From contig OX637345.1 of NCBI GenBank assembly GCA_951799405.1, positions 4,030,001 through 4,094,000 on the forward strand: a DNA stretch of 64,000 bases, given 5' to 3'. This document shows, one piece after another, positions 23,501-31,940 of the stretch (within the stretch, counting starts at the first letter, position 1; every line of letters starts with the position of its first letter). The position numbers and the translations under genes were made by a program. The DNA comes from Agapetus fuscipes. Its lineage: Eukaryota; Arthropoda; Insecta; Trichoptera; Glossosomatidae. The notes under the pieces were generated by a model. That model was not told the DNA's origin and ran no database searches. It saw only the letters and a list, made by a program, of their open reading frames with translations.

Positions 23501-24351
23501 ATGTGAACACAGCAGCAGGCACCTCGGTGGTTGGAACGCTGTGGGCAGCGCAGTCAAGAGAGAACTGGAGAAGAGTGGTTGCTTCCACACAGGTCACAAC
23601 TCTAAGCAATGAGGATCTTTGGCTTATAGGTTGGTATGTGGCTGACCACCCATGCTTTAGAAAATGCTTCACTTTGCCAATGTCACCCCTGTTTCAGGGA
23701 ATGTCTGCAGGAGTTGCAGGGTGTGTGTTCATTTGAAATTTGGGTTTTTATATTGTAAGACCACATGTGGCATGTTTAAGTGCGAACTTATACATATCTG
23801 CTTGTGAAAATGCATATAATGTGAATCCTTAATGTTACATATCTTTGAAACTTAGAGTAGATTAGATGAGATGGTCAGCCTCATACCAACCTATAAGTTA
23901 AGGAATACAAATAATAAATAACATGAATGTATACAAAAACAACAAAACTGTAAAAATAAATCTTTACAAAAAAAGTCAATACGTGTACAATAAATAAAAC
24001 ATAAAATCATGAATGTATAAAAAATATATTTTATAATTTCCTAATGTTGACGTATTGCACTTATCCTAGGCGGTGGAGAGCTACAGCGTGGAGATGCGCG
24101 CCCGCCTGCTGCAGTTTGTCACGGGCTCCAGCCGCGTGCCCCTGCAGGGCTTCCGCGCGCTGCAGGGCTCCACGGGCGCGGCGGGCCCCCGCCTCTTCAC
24201 CATCCACTGCATCGAGGCGCCGCCCCACAGCCTGCCCAAGGCGCACACCTGCTTCAACCGCATCGACATCCCCCACTACCCCACCTACCACGTCCTGTAC
24301 TACAAGCTCACGCAGGCTGTGGAGGAGACTTGCGGCTTTGCCGTGGAGTAG
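8569..24351 (+). CDS. Smurf: Smurf-type E3 ubiquitin ligase (C2-WW-WW-WW-HECT), complete, 15 coding exons
   Basis: HECT E3 of the SMURF1/2 group (Drosophila Smurf/lack), which ubiquitinates SMADs and BMP/TGF-beta receptors at membranes and in the cytoplasm. Exons: 8569-8623, 8797-8835, 8966-9107, 12071-12171, 14129-14318, 14809-15208, 15968-16173, 16867-17018, 17637-17806, 18359-19075, 19793-20024, 20542-20731, 22062-22261, 23100-23263, 24070-24351. Their sum is 3240 nt, or 1079 residues plus TAG, close to the fly protein. Every junction is GT-AG and in phase. C2 covers about residues 14-125 ([22 protein letters not shown]). WW1 is about 162-194 ([14 protein letters not shown]), WW2 about 423-455 ([14 protein letters not shown]), WW3 about 472-503 ([14 protein letters not shown]). 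A long low-complexity linker (exon 10, to about 724) precedes the HECT domain (about 725-1079). The catalytic Cys is residue 1047 (AHTCFNRID, codon 24250-24252), and the C-terminus ends CGFAVE as in the family. The start has an in-frame TGA three codons upstream. Linker boundaries are the least certain part. Confidence 0.95.
9145..9316 (+). repeat. Rep-A copy, 5' truncated (Smurf intron 3)
   Basis: Starts at GGGAAAGGTCGACAAGAGTT and ends CTTAGATTATAGATTTT, then passes directly into a family K LINE fragment. Confidence 0.7.
9335..9785 (+). mobile_element. Two LINE family K C-terminal fragments around a Rep-A piece
   Basis: 9335-9500 reads KRRKCIKQ and ELKEVS then a frame break into WRQLCRGSG. 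9505-9590 is a Rep-A 3' piece ending TTAGATTATAGATGG. 9590-9785 reads [10 protein letters not shown] then [12 protein letters not shown]. The order is therefore A-K-A-K in the same direction. Confidence 0.6.
9993..10200 (+). mobile_element. SINE T3
   Basis: GGTGTTATGGCCGCGGGGAT and GGTTCGAATCCCGCG resemble the A and B boxes of a class II (Leu/Ser-type) tRNA. The body holds CCTGGTTCAACAGATG and ends GGATTGCATTCCTTTCCACA followed by an A-rich tail. Confidence 0.75.
10223..10332 (+). repeat. Rep-A fragment
   Basis: GGTCGGCAAGAGTTGCAGGG through the GTGAACTTATACATGTCTGC region. It stops where the T1 SINE begins. Confidence 0.65.
10341..10645 (+). mobile_element. SINE T1, full length, tail type 2
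   Basis: tRNA-like head GGTCCGTAGCTCAGTGGTAA (A box) and GGGTTCGATTCCCGGCGGAG (B box), then GCTCTTCGCTGGGTTGAAAA, CTTACAGCAACTGGGTCTTG and GCGACGACCAAGCTCGT. This copy ends with CTAGAGTCTCTAGAATCTAG and CAGGATTTCTTAA. The same tail is seen at 42356-42672 and 49740-50062. Confidence 0.85.
11251..11727 (-). mobile_element. Dimeric SINE T1-T2
   Basis: Minus strand: T1 (11727-11501) runs from its tRNA-like head to CGATCAAGCTCATAAAAAGT and passes directly into the T2 head GTCGATAGCTCAGTTGGTAG; T2 continues to 11251. Two pol III-type heads therefore sit in one unit. The junction is the same as in the composites at 39179, 41093 and 55790. Confidence 0.8.
11930..11991 (-). mobile_element. SINE T1 head fragment
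   Basis: Only the tRNA-like head is left (minus strand GGTCCGTAGTCTAGTAGTAA to CGTGGGTCTGAATC). Confidence 0.6.
12300..12540 (-). repeat. Rep-A copy
   Basis: Minus strand from GGTATGAGGCTGACC to GCAGCTTAGATTATAGAT. It faces the plus-strand copy at 12565, forming an inverted pair. Confidence 0.75.
12565..12828 (+). repeat. Rep-A copy with (TTAGA)n tail
   Basis: Ends in five repeats of the TTAGA type and has the ATAATATAAAAATTGG and GTTAGCGCGAAATTATACAT variants shared with the copies at 20840 and 36446. Confidence 0.8.
13135..13612 (+). mobile_element. SINE T1, tail type 1, split by a MITE
   Basis: The head GTCTGTAGTCTAGTGTTTAG and B-box-like GGGTTTGAATCCCAGC are followed by the T1 body, interrupted at 13291-13467. 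The body resumes with GGTCCATACAACAG and ends ACAGCGCTCACCAAATAAAT with an ATT-rich tail. Confidence 0.8.
13291..13467. mobile_element. MITE nested in SINE T1, about 55-bp inverted arms
   Basis: Left arm GGTTCCCACTTGTCGGGTGT continues to GGTTCCAGTGGCA and is repeated inverted at 13409-13460. TAA stands on both sides (13288-13290, 13468-13470). A TA or TAA target suggests a Harbinger-like or Tc1-like source; the superfamily is not proven. Confidence 0.75.
13764..14030 (+). repeat. Rep-A copies, short inverted piece plus plus-strand copy
   Basis: 13764-13825 is a minus-strand start of Rep-A and 13826-14030 a plus-strand copy ending TTGCAGCTTAGATTTAGAT. They meet at GACCACCCATACTG, so the 5' part is palindromic. 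Confidence 0.65.
14327..14443 (+). mobile_element. SINE T1, head and start of body
   Basis: CGCTTCGTAGTCTATCGGTA and GTGGGTTCAAAACCCGGC begin 9 bases after the last base of Smurf exon 5. The copy stops at GGGTTGAAAAT. Confidence 0.7.
14490..14781. mobile_element. TTAA-flanked non-autonomous element ending 27 bp before Smurf exon 6
   Basis: TTAA at 14486-14489 and 14782-14785 flanks a 292-bp element that is related through most of its length to 26397-26866, also TTAA-flanked. Ends are CCTTTT... and ...AAGGG. A TTAA target is the piggyBac hallmark; inverted terminal identity is only a few bases. Confidence 0.65.
15259..15512 (+). repeat. Rep-A copy (Smurf intron 6)
   Basis: TTCCTTGACTTATAGGTTGG through TTGCAACTTAGTTTAGAG. 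Confidence 0.75.
15597..15826 (+). repeat. Rep-A copy, divergent (Smurf intron 6)
   Basis: Weaker match, with GACCAATAGGTTGGCGTGAA at the start and TTTGCAACTTTGATTATAGA at the end. Confidence 0.55.
16447..16637 (-). mobile_element. SINE T3 (Smurf intron 7)
   Basis: Reverse of the 9993 copy: minus strand starts ATGGCCGCGGGGATCAAGAC and ends GGAATGCATTCCTTTC-like sequence. Confidence 0.75.
17099..17185 (-). repeat. Dispersed repeat with hammerhead-like core, degenerate (Smurf intron 8)
   Basis: Minus strand CTGAAGAAGCCCATCGCAGA then CATGACCAAAACGCTC. The stem II partner and the GAAAC segment have decayed. Confidence 0.4.
17289..17580 (+). mobile_element. SINE T2 (Smurf intron 8)
   Basis: Head GGTGGATAGTTCAGTGGTAG, then GAGGGTGTCAGAAATTG and ACTTCAACTGAAGTGGTTGG. 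It ends about 55 bases before exon 9. Confidence 0.75.
19120..19365. repeat. Sequence related to the interior of the 36886-37343 MITE (Smurf intron 10)
   Basis: Shares TTTCTTATACTTTATGG, AAAGAGTGACA and the ATGACATCACAAAAAAA stretch with 36960-37180. Terminal inverted repeats are not visible here. Confidence 0.45.
19405..19498 (+). repeat. Rep-A 3' fragment
   Basis: TACGTGTATGTGTCTGGTTG through ATATCTTTGCAACTTAGATA. Confidence 0.6.
20840..21067 (-). repeat. Rep-A copy, young subtype (Smurf intron 12)
   Basis: Starts with three TCTAA-type units and reads without visible difference against 36449-36673 across about 220 bp. It stops at GGGTGGTCA. Confidence 0.85.
21266..21514 (+). repeat. Rep-A copy with (TTAGA)n tail (Smurf intron 12)
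   Basis: AGGTTGGTATGCGGCTGACC to four TTAGA-type units. It directly joins a T1 tail remnant and a T2 SINE. Confidence 0.8.
21513..21935 (+). mobile_element. SINE chain: T1 tail remnant, T2, T3 (Smurf intron 12)
   Basis: GACCAAGCTCGCAAAAGTCT is the T1-T2 junction. T2 runs from about 21528 to 21805 and T3 (GGTGTTATGGCCGAGGGGGC, GGTTCGATCCCCGCC) follows at once, to about 21935. The T3 here is the subtype also seen at 58121. Confidence 0.7.
22398..22677 (-). mobile_element. SINE T1 (Smurf intron 13)
   Basis: Minus strand from GGTCTGTTGTCTAGTGGTGT to CCAAATAAATCAT-like tail. B box degenerate (GAGTTCAATTCCCGGC). Confidence 0.75.
22754..22941. mobile_element. hAT-type MITE with exact 8-bp TSD (Smurf intron 13)
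   Basis: Begins CAGTGGTGGGCAAACTTT and ends AAAGTACGG-like interior then TTTGCCTATCACTG (right terminus CAGTGATAGGCAAA when inverted). The 8-bp duplication GGCTAGTC stands at 22746-22753 and 22942-22949. CAGTG ends with an 8-bp target are typical of hAT elements. Confidence 0.88.
23390..23605 (+). mobile_element. LINE C-terminal fragment (Smurf intron 14)
   Basis: Frame reads [20 protein letters not shown] then [15 protein letters not shown]. The same region is found on the minus strand at 30940-31130 ([18 protein letters not shown]). Confidence 0.65.
23620..23905 (+). repeat. Rep-A copy plus short inverted start (Smurf intron 14)
   Basis: 23627-23870 is a plus-strand copy ending AACTTAGAGTAGATTAGATG; 23875-23905 is the start of another in reverse (GGTCAGCCTCATACCAACCT). 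Confidence 0.7.
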
Positions 24352-24744
24352 ATACAAGACCAGACAATATTACTTGCATACAGGAACATCCCACACTACC
24401 CCACCTACCACGTCCTGTACTACAAGCTCACGCAGGCTGTGGAGGAGACTTGCGGCTTTGCCGTGGAGTAGATACAAGACCAGACAATATTACTTGCATA
24501 CAGGAACATCCCACACTACCCCACCTACCACGTCCTGTACTACAAGCTCACGCAGGCTGTGGAGGAGACTTGCGGCTTTGCCGTGGAGTAGATACAAGAC
24601 CAGACAATATTACTTGCATACAGGAACATCCCCCACTACCCCACCTACCACGTGCTGTACTACAAGCTCACGCAGGCCGTGGAGGAGACTTGCTGTGGAG
24701 TAGATACAAGACAAGACAATATTACTTGCATGCAGGGACGAGCA
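24266..24744 (+). repeat. Four 120-bp tandem units of the Smurf 3' coding end
   Basis: Unit 1 (24266-24385) holds the last coding part of Smurf including the TAG and about 34 bases beyond. Units 2 (24386-24505) and 3 (24506-24625) read identically. Unit 4 (24626-24744) has 8 bases deleted in the CGGCTTTGCCGTG segment and a few substitutions. Units 1 and 4 share CCCCCAC where 2 and 3 have CCCACAC. Each extra unit carries its own copy of the TAG, so with the normal stop in unit 1 they would be 3' UTR. Confidence 0.95.
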
Positions 24745-24880
24745 TCTTTTAGAGGCAGAGGTTTCTTCACAAAGTACCCACAGATTCATTGGGGTATAGA
24801 ACATTTTGTGAGTCATATAAAAGCAAAAGGGGAATTCTGGGATATTTTCCAAAGATGATATAAATAATTTGATACATTAA

Positions 24881-25094
24881 AGGTAAAACTGAATAAATGG
24901 TGTATTCAGCTAACACGGGTTTCTTAGATAAATGGAATTTTCTACAAAAAAACAAAAAAAAAAATTGCAAATCCTGTATTATTGAACTTTTTCTTCCGCA
25001 CTTATTTATAATCAGTTCACTTACTATGACAAGTTACTCCCAATAAAAGGTTTTTCCGACAAATCAGTGAATCAGCACTTATTCAGTTTTACCT
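24881..25094. mobile_element. TTAA-flanked MITE
   Basis: Ends AGGTAAAACTGAATAA and its inverse, with TTAA directly outside both (24877-24880, 25095-25098). 214 bp, non-coding. It begins about 140 bases after the Smurf repeat array and probably lies in the 3' UTR. Confidence 0.7.
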
Positions 25095-25452
25095 TTAAGG
25101 TGGCGAGATGGAAAGAAAGAGAATGGCATTTTCTGTTTTATTTGTGTACATTGATTTCATTTTTTTTAAATAACTTAGATTGCTACCTTTGGCTCTATAC
25201 AGCTCATGTGCTACTGAGCCTTTTATCTGTTCTTTATCAATGACAATTTGAATGTTGAAGTTTGCTCAACACTGCCATGAAACGTGCAATCATCATCATC
25301 ATCGCCACTTCCAAAAGGGTTTCTGAAATGTATCACCCAAAAACACACATTATATTATACAGATACTGTAAATAGTTATTTTTCTATTTGAATTGTAATT
25401 TGTATAGTTGAAAATATTGTATCATTTTGTTTTAATTTTACATTCTTTCTAA

Positions 25453-25712
25453 AATCTAAGTTGCAATGATTTATTAACATTCAGGATTCAAATTAAATAT
25501 AAATATATGCCCACAAGCAGATACACTTATAAGTTTGCGCTTATACAAGTCGTATGTGAACTCGCAACATGAAAACCCAAATCTCAAATTAACATAAGCC
25601 CTGCAACTCTTGTCAGCCTTTCCTGAAACACAGGTGACATTGGCAGACTGAATCATCTATTTTTTACAGTATGGGTGGTCAGCCTCATACCAAATCTATA
25701 AGTCAAGGAATA
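25453..25712 (-). repeat. Rep-A copy
   Basis: Minus strand GACTTATAGATTTGGTATGA to GCAACTTAGATTTTAGA. Confidence 0.75.
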
Positions 25713-26396
25713 CAAATAATACATAACATCTACTTATATAGAAACAACATAACCTTAAAATAAAAAGAAAATCGATACAATATGTATATTCAAGGCACCC
25801 TATTGTAGTTTTCTTACCGTTTTTTTTTTGTAGTACCTTTAAACATGTTAAGTATATATACCTGCAGTACAGACTGTCAAATATAACTGGAAGCAATCAA
25901 AAGATTATAAAGAAATATGTGTACATAAAATATGCACAACTATATGATAGAATTACGTTATATGTAGATTATTGTTAAAATCTGTAAATATCTGACCAAT
26001 AATTAGTTAGTTGCTAAGGAGACTGCGTGTGATAAAATGTTTGCCTTTTATTCTTACTACCAACTCTCTCCTGACAGTGTGTTTGTTTTGTCGTCTATCT
26101 TTCTTATTTATTTAGAAGCCCTAGTACAATATGTTATTCTTAAAATTGTACATTATACTGACAAAAAGAAAACTCATTAGATATTTGTAAATGTATCGTA
26201 ATTCGTAACAAAATTAAGGAAATTAGATATGTGCTTTTGTATGTTTTATTGATTTCTCTATGTTTCTCTGACTTCGAAGGTGTGTTGTTTCAGTTAGGTT
26301 ATGTAGCTTTAACCATCCTTATAAGGTGCACAGCATTTCAGCCGTGGTTAGGCAATAATATGAGATTTTACCAGTTTCTGAAGGGGCAGATATTAA

Positions 26397-26866
26397 CCTT
26401 TTTGCTTCTGAATATTCTGGCCATATGAATACCCCCAGTACGGAATACTTTTTCAAATACATGAGGGCTTGATGCGAGCCGAAACGTCACGCGCGCTAGG
26501 AGAACTATAGAGCGGCCACTCAGTAGTCCTGCCTCGTCTGACACCCTCCTCTATTGCCAATGGGCCCGGATATGTTCGGTGAAGCCATTGAAAGCTGAGT
26601 TCAACACCTTCCTTTTTAAAAAACATTTATTGATTTCCCACCTTCATTGATTGACGACTCTTCAAACTATGTGAACAGCCACATGTATTAGTTATTCAAG
26701 AACAAACACCACAAGGGCTTAGCACATATTTCCACTTGCAGACTTGTGAATTCTTGAACAATGTCAGGGTTAAATTCAAAGTTGGATGACGTCTATGATT
26801 GACAGCCGCACTGTATGCAAGTTTACACTTGACACCTATGTATGTGTGTCACCCGCAGTTGAAGGG
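26397..26866. mobile_element. TTAA-flanked element, longer relative of 14490-14781
   Basis: TTAA at 26393-26396 and 26867-26870. The outer parts match the intronic copy; about 150-160 bp (26457-26605) are extra and include GCCGAAACGTCACGCG and GAGTTCAACACCTTCC. Confidence 0.65.
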
Positions 26867-27609
26867 TTAATTAATCGTAAAAAAAACTGTGCTAGTACAT
26901 AATTATGTATTTACCTTGCGTTTCAAAGTTAAAAATCATTTCAGATATCTTGGAATAGAATCTGATTTGTTGTGAATTTAGTAAGGCAACAACTATGTGG
27001 TTTTTTTTTCAGTTTCACCTCTGTTATCTATATAAATGTACCTCTTACGTTTGCTATGTTATCACCCAAACAAAACAAGCCAAATACAAAAATTATATGC
27101 CCCTGTGTTCATCCTTAGTCGTCGTACATTCATGCAGAGAGGGTGTCTGCTGAAGACGTTGGCTACGTCGCCAACAAAACAGCGATAATGATGTAAGTTC
27201 TCTCATAAGGGTTCATCTAATATCTGAAATTTTTGGTTCCTTACTGTGTAGTTATAATTGTTAATACATACCGCTGGAACCCACAAAACATCCTTGGAAA
27301 GTCCAATTGTTCCTATGATCCTAAATTGCATCAACTTTTTTAGTTTTTTGATGTCAGCCGAAGTTATCGCATGTTTTTGTTTTTTTTAATTATAACCCAA
27401 ACGTAGGGTGGTTAAACTGAGCAAGAGAACTTCTATGGAAGTCCCGTAAGTTTGTCCTTTTCATTCAGGGTGAAGTTTAAGTTAAGTAAGAAGTTAAGCT
27501 TTTATTGAATCAACACGTTCTCGGGGTCTATCTGACTTCTTCTTTCAGTTTAAAATTTATCAAATCAACCCATTCCACGTAAACTATTGGATCTGACAAA
27601 ACTACTCTA

Positions 27610-28180
27610 TTAATAATAATATTAGGATGATTTATTTGGTGAGCGCTGTTTTTTGTGTATATCACACCTCAAGAGCCCTGTGCGAGCTTGGTCCTCGCTG
27701 TAGAAAGCGCTAATTCTTAAGCAAGACCCAGTTGTTGTAAGGTTGGATGGACCTTTCAGTGACCGGTCATTGGTAAAGGTTTTATGAATTTTTCAACCCA
27801 GCGAAGAGCACATGCGGAAATTTAAATGGTATATTTTTTGTGCTCCGCTGGGATTCGAATCCACAACCTTCCATTTACGAGTCCGAAGTGCTACCACTGG
27901 ACTACGGACCGGTCCAAGAAATGCCAACAACACGCGGTGTACCTGAGCGGTCACCCTGAGGGAATTGGATATGGAGAGACCATTTAAAAGAGGTCTTAAG
28001 ACTCACCTCTTCGTCCAATCATCATACGGACAAGCGCCTTTGTAGTGACACACTGTCATAAAAGGCGCTATACAAATTTTGTCTTGTCTATCATCCATCC
28101 AGGTAGCATCCGTGACCAATGTTGCTTACCTTCGGTGATCTGATGAGAACCGGTGCTTTCAACATGGTATCGTCGTTGAC
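27610..28180 (-). mobile_element. Composite 5S-like + T1 SINE, 5S part split by a LINE tail
   Basis: On the minus strand a 5S rRNA-like sequence (28180-28096 and 27956-27923) is followed after about 10 bases by the T1 head and body (27913-27610) with an ATT-rich tail. The 5S part keeps GGTCACCCTGAG... on the plus strand up to the break and TTCGGTGATCTGATGAGAAC after it. A 130-bp CR1/L2-type 3' end sits in the break. Confidence 0.8.
27957..28095 (+). mobile_element. CR1/L2-like LINE 3' end inserted in the 5S-like sequence
   Basis: Encodes KRPFKRGLKTHLFVQS-like C-terminus (first residues altered) and ends GGCGCTATACAAATTTTGTC, a typical L2/CR1 3' end. Near-copy at 30612-30772. Confidence 0.7.
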
Positions 28181-28189
28181 TAATTTTAT

Positions 28190-28630
28190 TATTAATGAGC
28201 TACGAGCATTATTTGGCCAGCCCTTTTTGGAAAATTTCTGATATTTGGCTAACCATCTCAATCTGTCGGCGACCCCTGAAATGTATTGTTTGGCACGCAG
28301 GTATATTCACATTAAAAGATGTGTTTTTGCAACAAAAGAGTTTTTTTGCAGATGCACTACTTTGCGTGGGACAGGTCAATAATGTGCACAAATTAGAAAA
28401 ATATATCTGTACGCAAATTTTGTATGGAATTGTGAAAAGAATATAAATATATTAATAGTGAATTTATGATTATATTAATTGTAAATATGAATGGTTGAAT
28501 AGGCGTCGTTAAGTTTTGTTGTGGGACTCCATTGTGGGACGAATCAATACATGTTGTGCCTTTCTCCTAAACAATTATATCAATTGACAAAGTCTGTGTG
28601 GTTATCAATTAGCTTTGTGCATCAGTACCC
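28190..28630. other. Spacer without recognised features
   Basis: AT-rich single-copy-looking sequence. An 83-codon open frame (28195-28446) has no recognisable motif and no splice or promoter context, so I do not call it. Confidence 0.3.
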
Positions 28631-28635
28631 CATAA

Positions 28636-30080
28636 GTATAAAGCATTGCGTGAAACTCACCTCAATTGCGGAAATAAAAATGTATGCAGTATAAGACGGC
28701 ACTCCTAGAGAGTGATTTAGTTTTTATACACTTTTTTTCGATTTACGCAAACGAGGTGAGCTTACGCAGTATTTTATACTAGGGGCACAGAACTCCCTAG
28801 AAAAGTATTTATTCGAGTAGAGTGACATATTTCTACACAACAATTGTAAATAATGTGTATTCCAGTTGATTTTATTTATCTCTTTGTACCAATTATTTTT
28901 TACTCGAGTTTAAGACATTGCGTAAATTCCCCTCAAATGCGTAAATACAAAAATGCATGAAAGCTACTGCACATCCCTATGATCTGTAATCTAAGTTGCA
29001 AAGATATATAGACATTTAAGTCTTATACTCAATGCACAACGACCGGCAGATACATGTAAGTTTGCGCTCTGATTTGATGCATGTGCACTTGTGAAAATAA
29101 AACGAACCTCACATGAACATAAACCATGCACCTCCTGCTGCCCTTCCCGGAGTGATCCCTAGTAAGTCATTTAGTTTTCATACGTTTTTTCTATTTACGC
29201 TATCGAGGTGAATTTACGCAATGTTGTATACTTACGTTATTGTTAAAAAATGGTCAAAACCAAAATACGCAGTTTGGTACTATTTGCCAAGGGCAATAAC
29301 TTCCATATGCCCCTAAAAATATTTTACTTTATCATGTTAAAAGTTGGTTTAAACATTGCTAATGTCATTTTCGAAATTTAAAAAAGGCACTAAATACCAT
29401 GCACAGTAAACAAAAGTTTTTACCAATATGTATGGGGGAAATGAGCTGCAAAAACATGTTTTGTTGGTTTTTATACAAAAATTTGATATATATTTGTAAC
29501 CTTTGCGATGAGTATAAAACATTGCGTAAATCTCACCTCTAAATCTAAGCTGCAAAGATATGTATCATTTGAGATTCATATTAAATGCATTCCCATAAGC
29601 AGACATGCATAATTTCGCGCTTACACATGCCGCATGTGGACCTACAATATAAAAAACCCAATCTCAAATGAACATAAGCCCTGCAACTCTTGCCGACCTT
29701 CCCTGAAACAGGGGTGACATTGGCAAAGTGAACCATTTTTTACAGTATGGGTGGTCAGTCGCATACCAACCTATCACTCAAGGAATACAAGCAATTAATA
29801 CATTCAAATATATATAAAACAAATAAACTCTAAACGATTAAACAGTAAAAAATAAAAATAAAAATAGAAATGATAATTTAAAAGCCTCAGCTTTAACCGC
29901 CAGCATTACAAATCAACTGCCATTTCTTTCGATCCTTGCATACTTCTTTCCTCGATTGCGTAAATAAAAAATGTATGGAAGATACAACAGCACTCTTAGA
30001 GAGTGATTTAGTTTTCATATATTATTTCGATTTACACAATCAAGGAGAGTTCACGCAATGTTGCATATACTAGGGGCATT
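28636..30080. repeat. Cluster of MITE family J with Rep-A insertions
   Basis: Inverted element with arms containing ATTGCGTAAATTCACCTC and inner AAAATGTATG. Best copy 28636-28789; half copies 28905-28975, 29160-29245, 29510-29542 and 29940-30078. Rep-A sequence lies between halves at 28985-29150 and 29543-29787, as if inserted into J copies. Confidence 0.65.
29541..29790 (-). repeat. Rep-A copy
   Basis: Minus strand TGATAGGTTGGTATGCGACT to TTGCAGCTTAGATTTAGAG. A fragment like family K lies beyond it at about 29900-29945. Confidence 0.75.
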
Positions 30081-30611
30081 TTCACAGATAATGTTTTCCT
30101 CTTTTTCTCAGTTGTTTTACCGCTATAGTACTTAGTGCCTTATTTGAATCGACCATTCAAGTAATGTGTATTCCGTAAAGTTGCTGAAATATCAATTCTT
30201 ATAAGTTAAACATACACATCCTGAAAATACAGGACAAAATATTACATTATTTGAGCTTATGTTGATAAAAAAATGTCTCCAAAAATAACAAAGCATAAAA
30301 TTTAATTGTTAGCTTGTATAAATTTATCAAATAATTGATATTTAGTACTGAAATTTAGATATAATATAATTGAAATGTCATATTCCTATATTGATTGATA
30401 TTACCCTGTGTTTGGCAGTAATTTAAGTTGTGTTTTATGTATGTTTGTAAAAAGTTGTAGATGTCTTCAGGTGATATTAAATAAGCCAAATTTTTTGCAC
30501 TGACCGGGATGAGGTTTCGCGTCATCTTTAAATAGGTCAATTTACATTCATCGCTGGCAAAAAACCATCCTTTGACTTTCTGTGGTTGTCAAAAGACTAT
30601 CTACTATTATT

Positions 30612-30772
30612 TTCAGTCATTCCGTGCCTGAGGAAACTGGATATGAAGAGACCATTTAAAAGAGGTCTCAAGACTCACCTCTTCGTCCAATCATACGGAC
30701 AAGCGCCTTTGTAGTGACACACTGTCTTAAAAGGCGCTATACAAATTTTGTCTTATCTATCTGCTATTCGTT
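30612..30772 (+). mobile_element. CR1/L2-like LINE 3' end
   Basis: KLDMKRPFKRGLKTHLFVQS and the GGCGCTATACAAATTTTGTC end, matching 27957-28095. Confidence 0.7.
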
Positions 30773-30939
30773 TAATGTCGTCCAGCCACCTCAATTACGG
30801 CCCCCCTATTTCCCGCTTGGACATCCCGGGTTGCCTTTGTTCGATCTTTTACGGTTACCTGTATTGATCTCCTGCCTTAGTTTCTTCTTCATCATTTTAT
30901 CCATTGCCAAGAGTTGTGACCCCTGTAGAAGCAACCAGT

Positions 30940-31305
30940 TCTTGTTCTCTAGTTTTCTCTTGACTGCGCTGCCCGCAGCACTTCAATCTCCGAGGTGCCT
31001 ACTGCTGTCTACTTGACTGGTCCATCGTGTGGAGGATCTTCCTCTCTTCCCCTCCAAGTCACTGATCACAACCAGTCGTTCCAGGCTATCCTCATTGACA
31101 CGGACAACGTGTCCCAAGTAATGAAGAATACAGCGTTTCGTGATGTAGTCACTCCAAGGGTGCTCATGCAAACGATGCCAGAAATTTGCTTGTCTTCAGT
31201 GCATTGCGGAACTTTCCATGGTCCTCGTATTTCTCTCACACAATGAGGCAGGTGGTTCCAGGCCAGAGGACCGACAATTGCAAATGCACGCTTTACAAAC
31301 ATTGT
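30940..31305 (-). mobile_element. LINE C-terminal fragments, two families side by side
   Basis: 30940-31130 (minus) reads [18 protein letters not shown] and LEGKRGR. 31120-31305 (minus) reads RAFAIVGPLAWNHLPHCVRE, the CR1-like signature also at 3290-3500. Confidence 0.65.
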
Positions 31306-31641
31306 TTACCTCTTTATCATTTCTTCAATCCGGGCTTTTGCTTTGGTTTCTATGTATTTAGTCTCCATTTACAGGTTAACCACAAAACTGTAAACGTTCA
31401 CGAGGCGTGTAAATTGACCTAATTTTGTAATCAATATATTTTCTAGGACCTGTTTGCTTTAGTTACTTATAATTTACCTTGCACGATAATTGATTATATT
31501 GATACTGTACTATAAAATTTAATGCCATTTGTAATATTTTTCATTACAAATGGACTTGAATATAAACACACATCAAGGTGTTGTCAGATGTTATACTTTT
31601 AATTCATTCTGAACATATCTCAAGGATAAACCATTTGCCTG

Positions 31642-31940
31642 GTTGATTGCTCAGTTGATAGAGCGTTTGCATTTCATACATGAGGGTTAGGGTTCGATCC
31701 TTACTAAGGGTATCAGAAATGATTTCCTACGCCATGTTTATTGCAAACCCAAAATAAAATCCTGGCAATGTTGTAATGTACTCAGCCTTCACAATAAATT
31801 AGAACCAACCCTTTGGGAGCTGTGAAATCCCCATTTAGGTGAAGTGGTAGGTGTAATCTAACCTACTTGTAAAAATAAATTGATTAATGCCATATGAGAC
31901 CCCTTCAATGATAACAAAGTAATAATTTTCACTATTTTTA
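31642..31940 (+). mobile_element. SINE T2
   Basis: GGTTGATTGCTCAGTTGATA and GGTTCGATCCTTACT, then GGGTATCAGAAATGATTTCC. Divergent. Confidence 0.7.

Larger units (their letters stand above)
24745..26390. other. Smurf downstream region, likely 3' UTR and spacer
   Basis: AT-rich, with no coding frame. AATAAA occurs at 24892-24897 (inside a MITE) and 25042-25047; neither is proven as the poly(A) signal. A Rep-A copy lies at 25453-25712, and the rest (25100-25450, 25720-26390) shows no repeat I recognise. Confidence 0.4.

Noticed and set aside
24044..24703. 219-codon and 140-codon plus-strand frames over the last Smurf exon
   Set aside because: They are out-of-frame shadows kept open by the GC-rich exon and the 120-bp (40-codon) tandem units.
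28195..28446. 83-codon frame
   Set aside because: No motif or supporting context.
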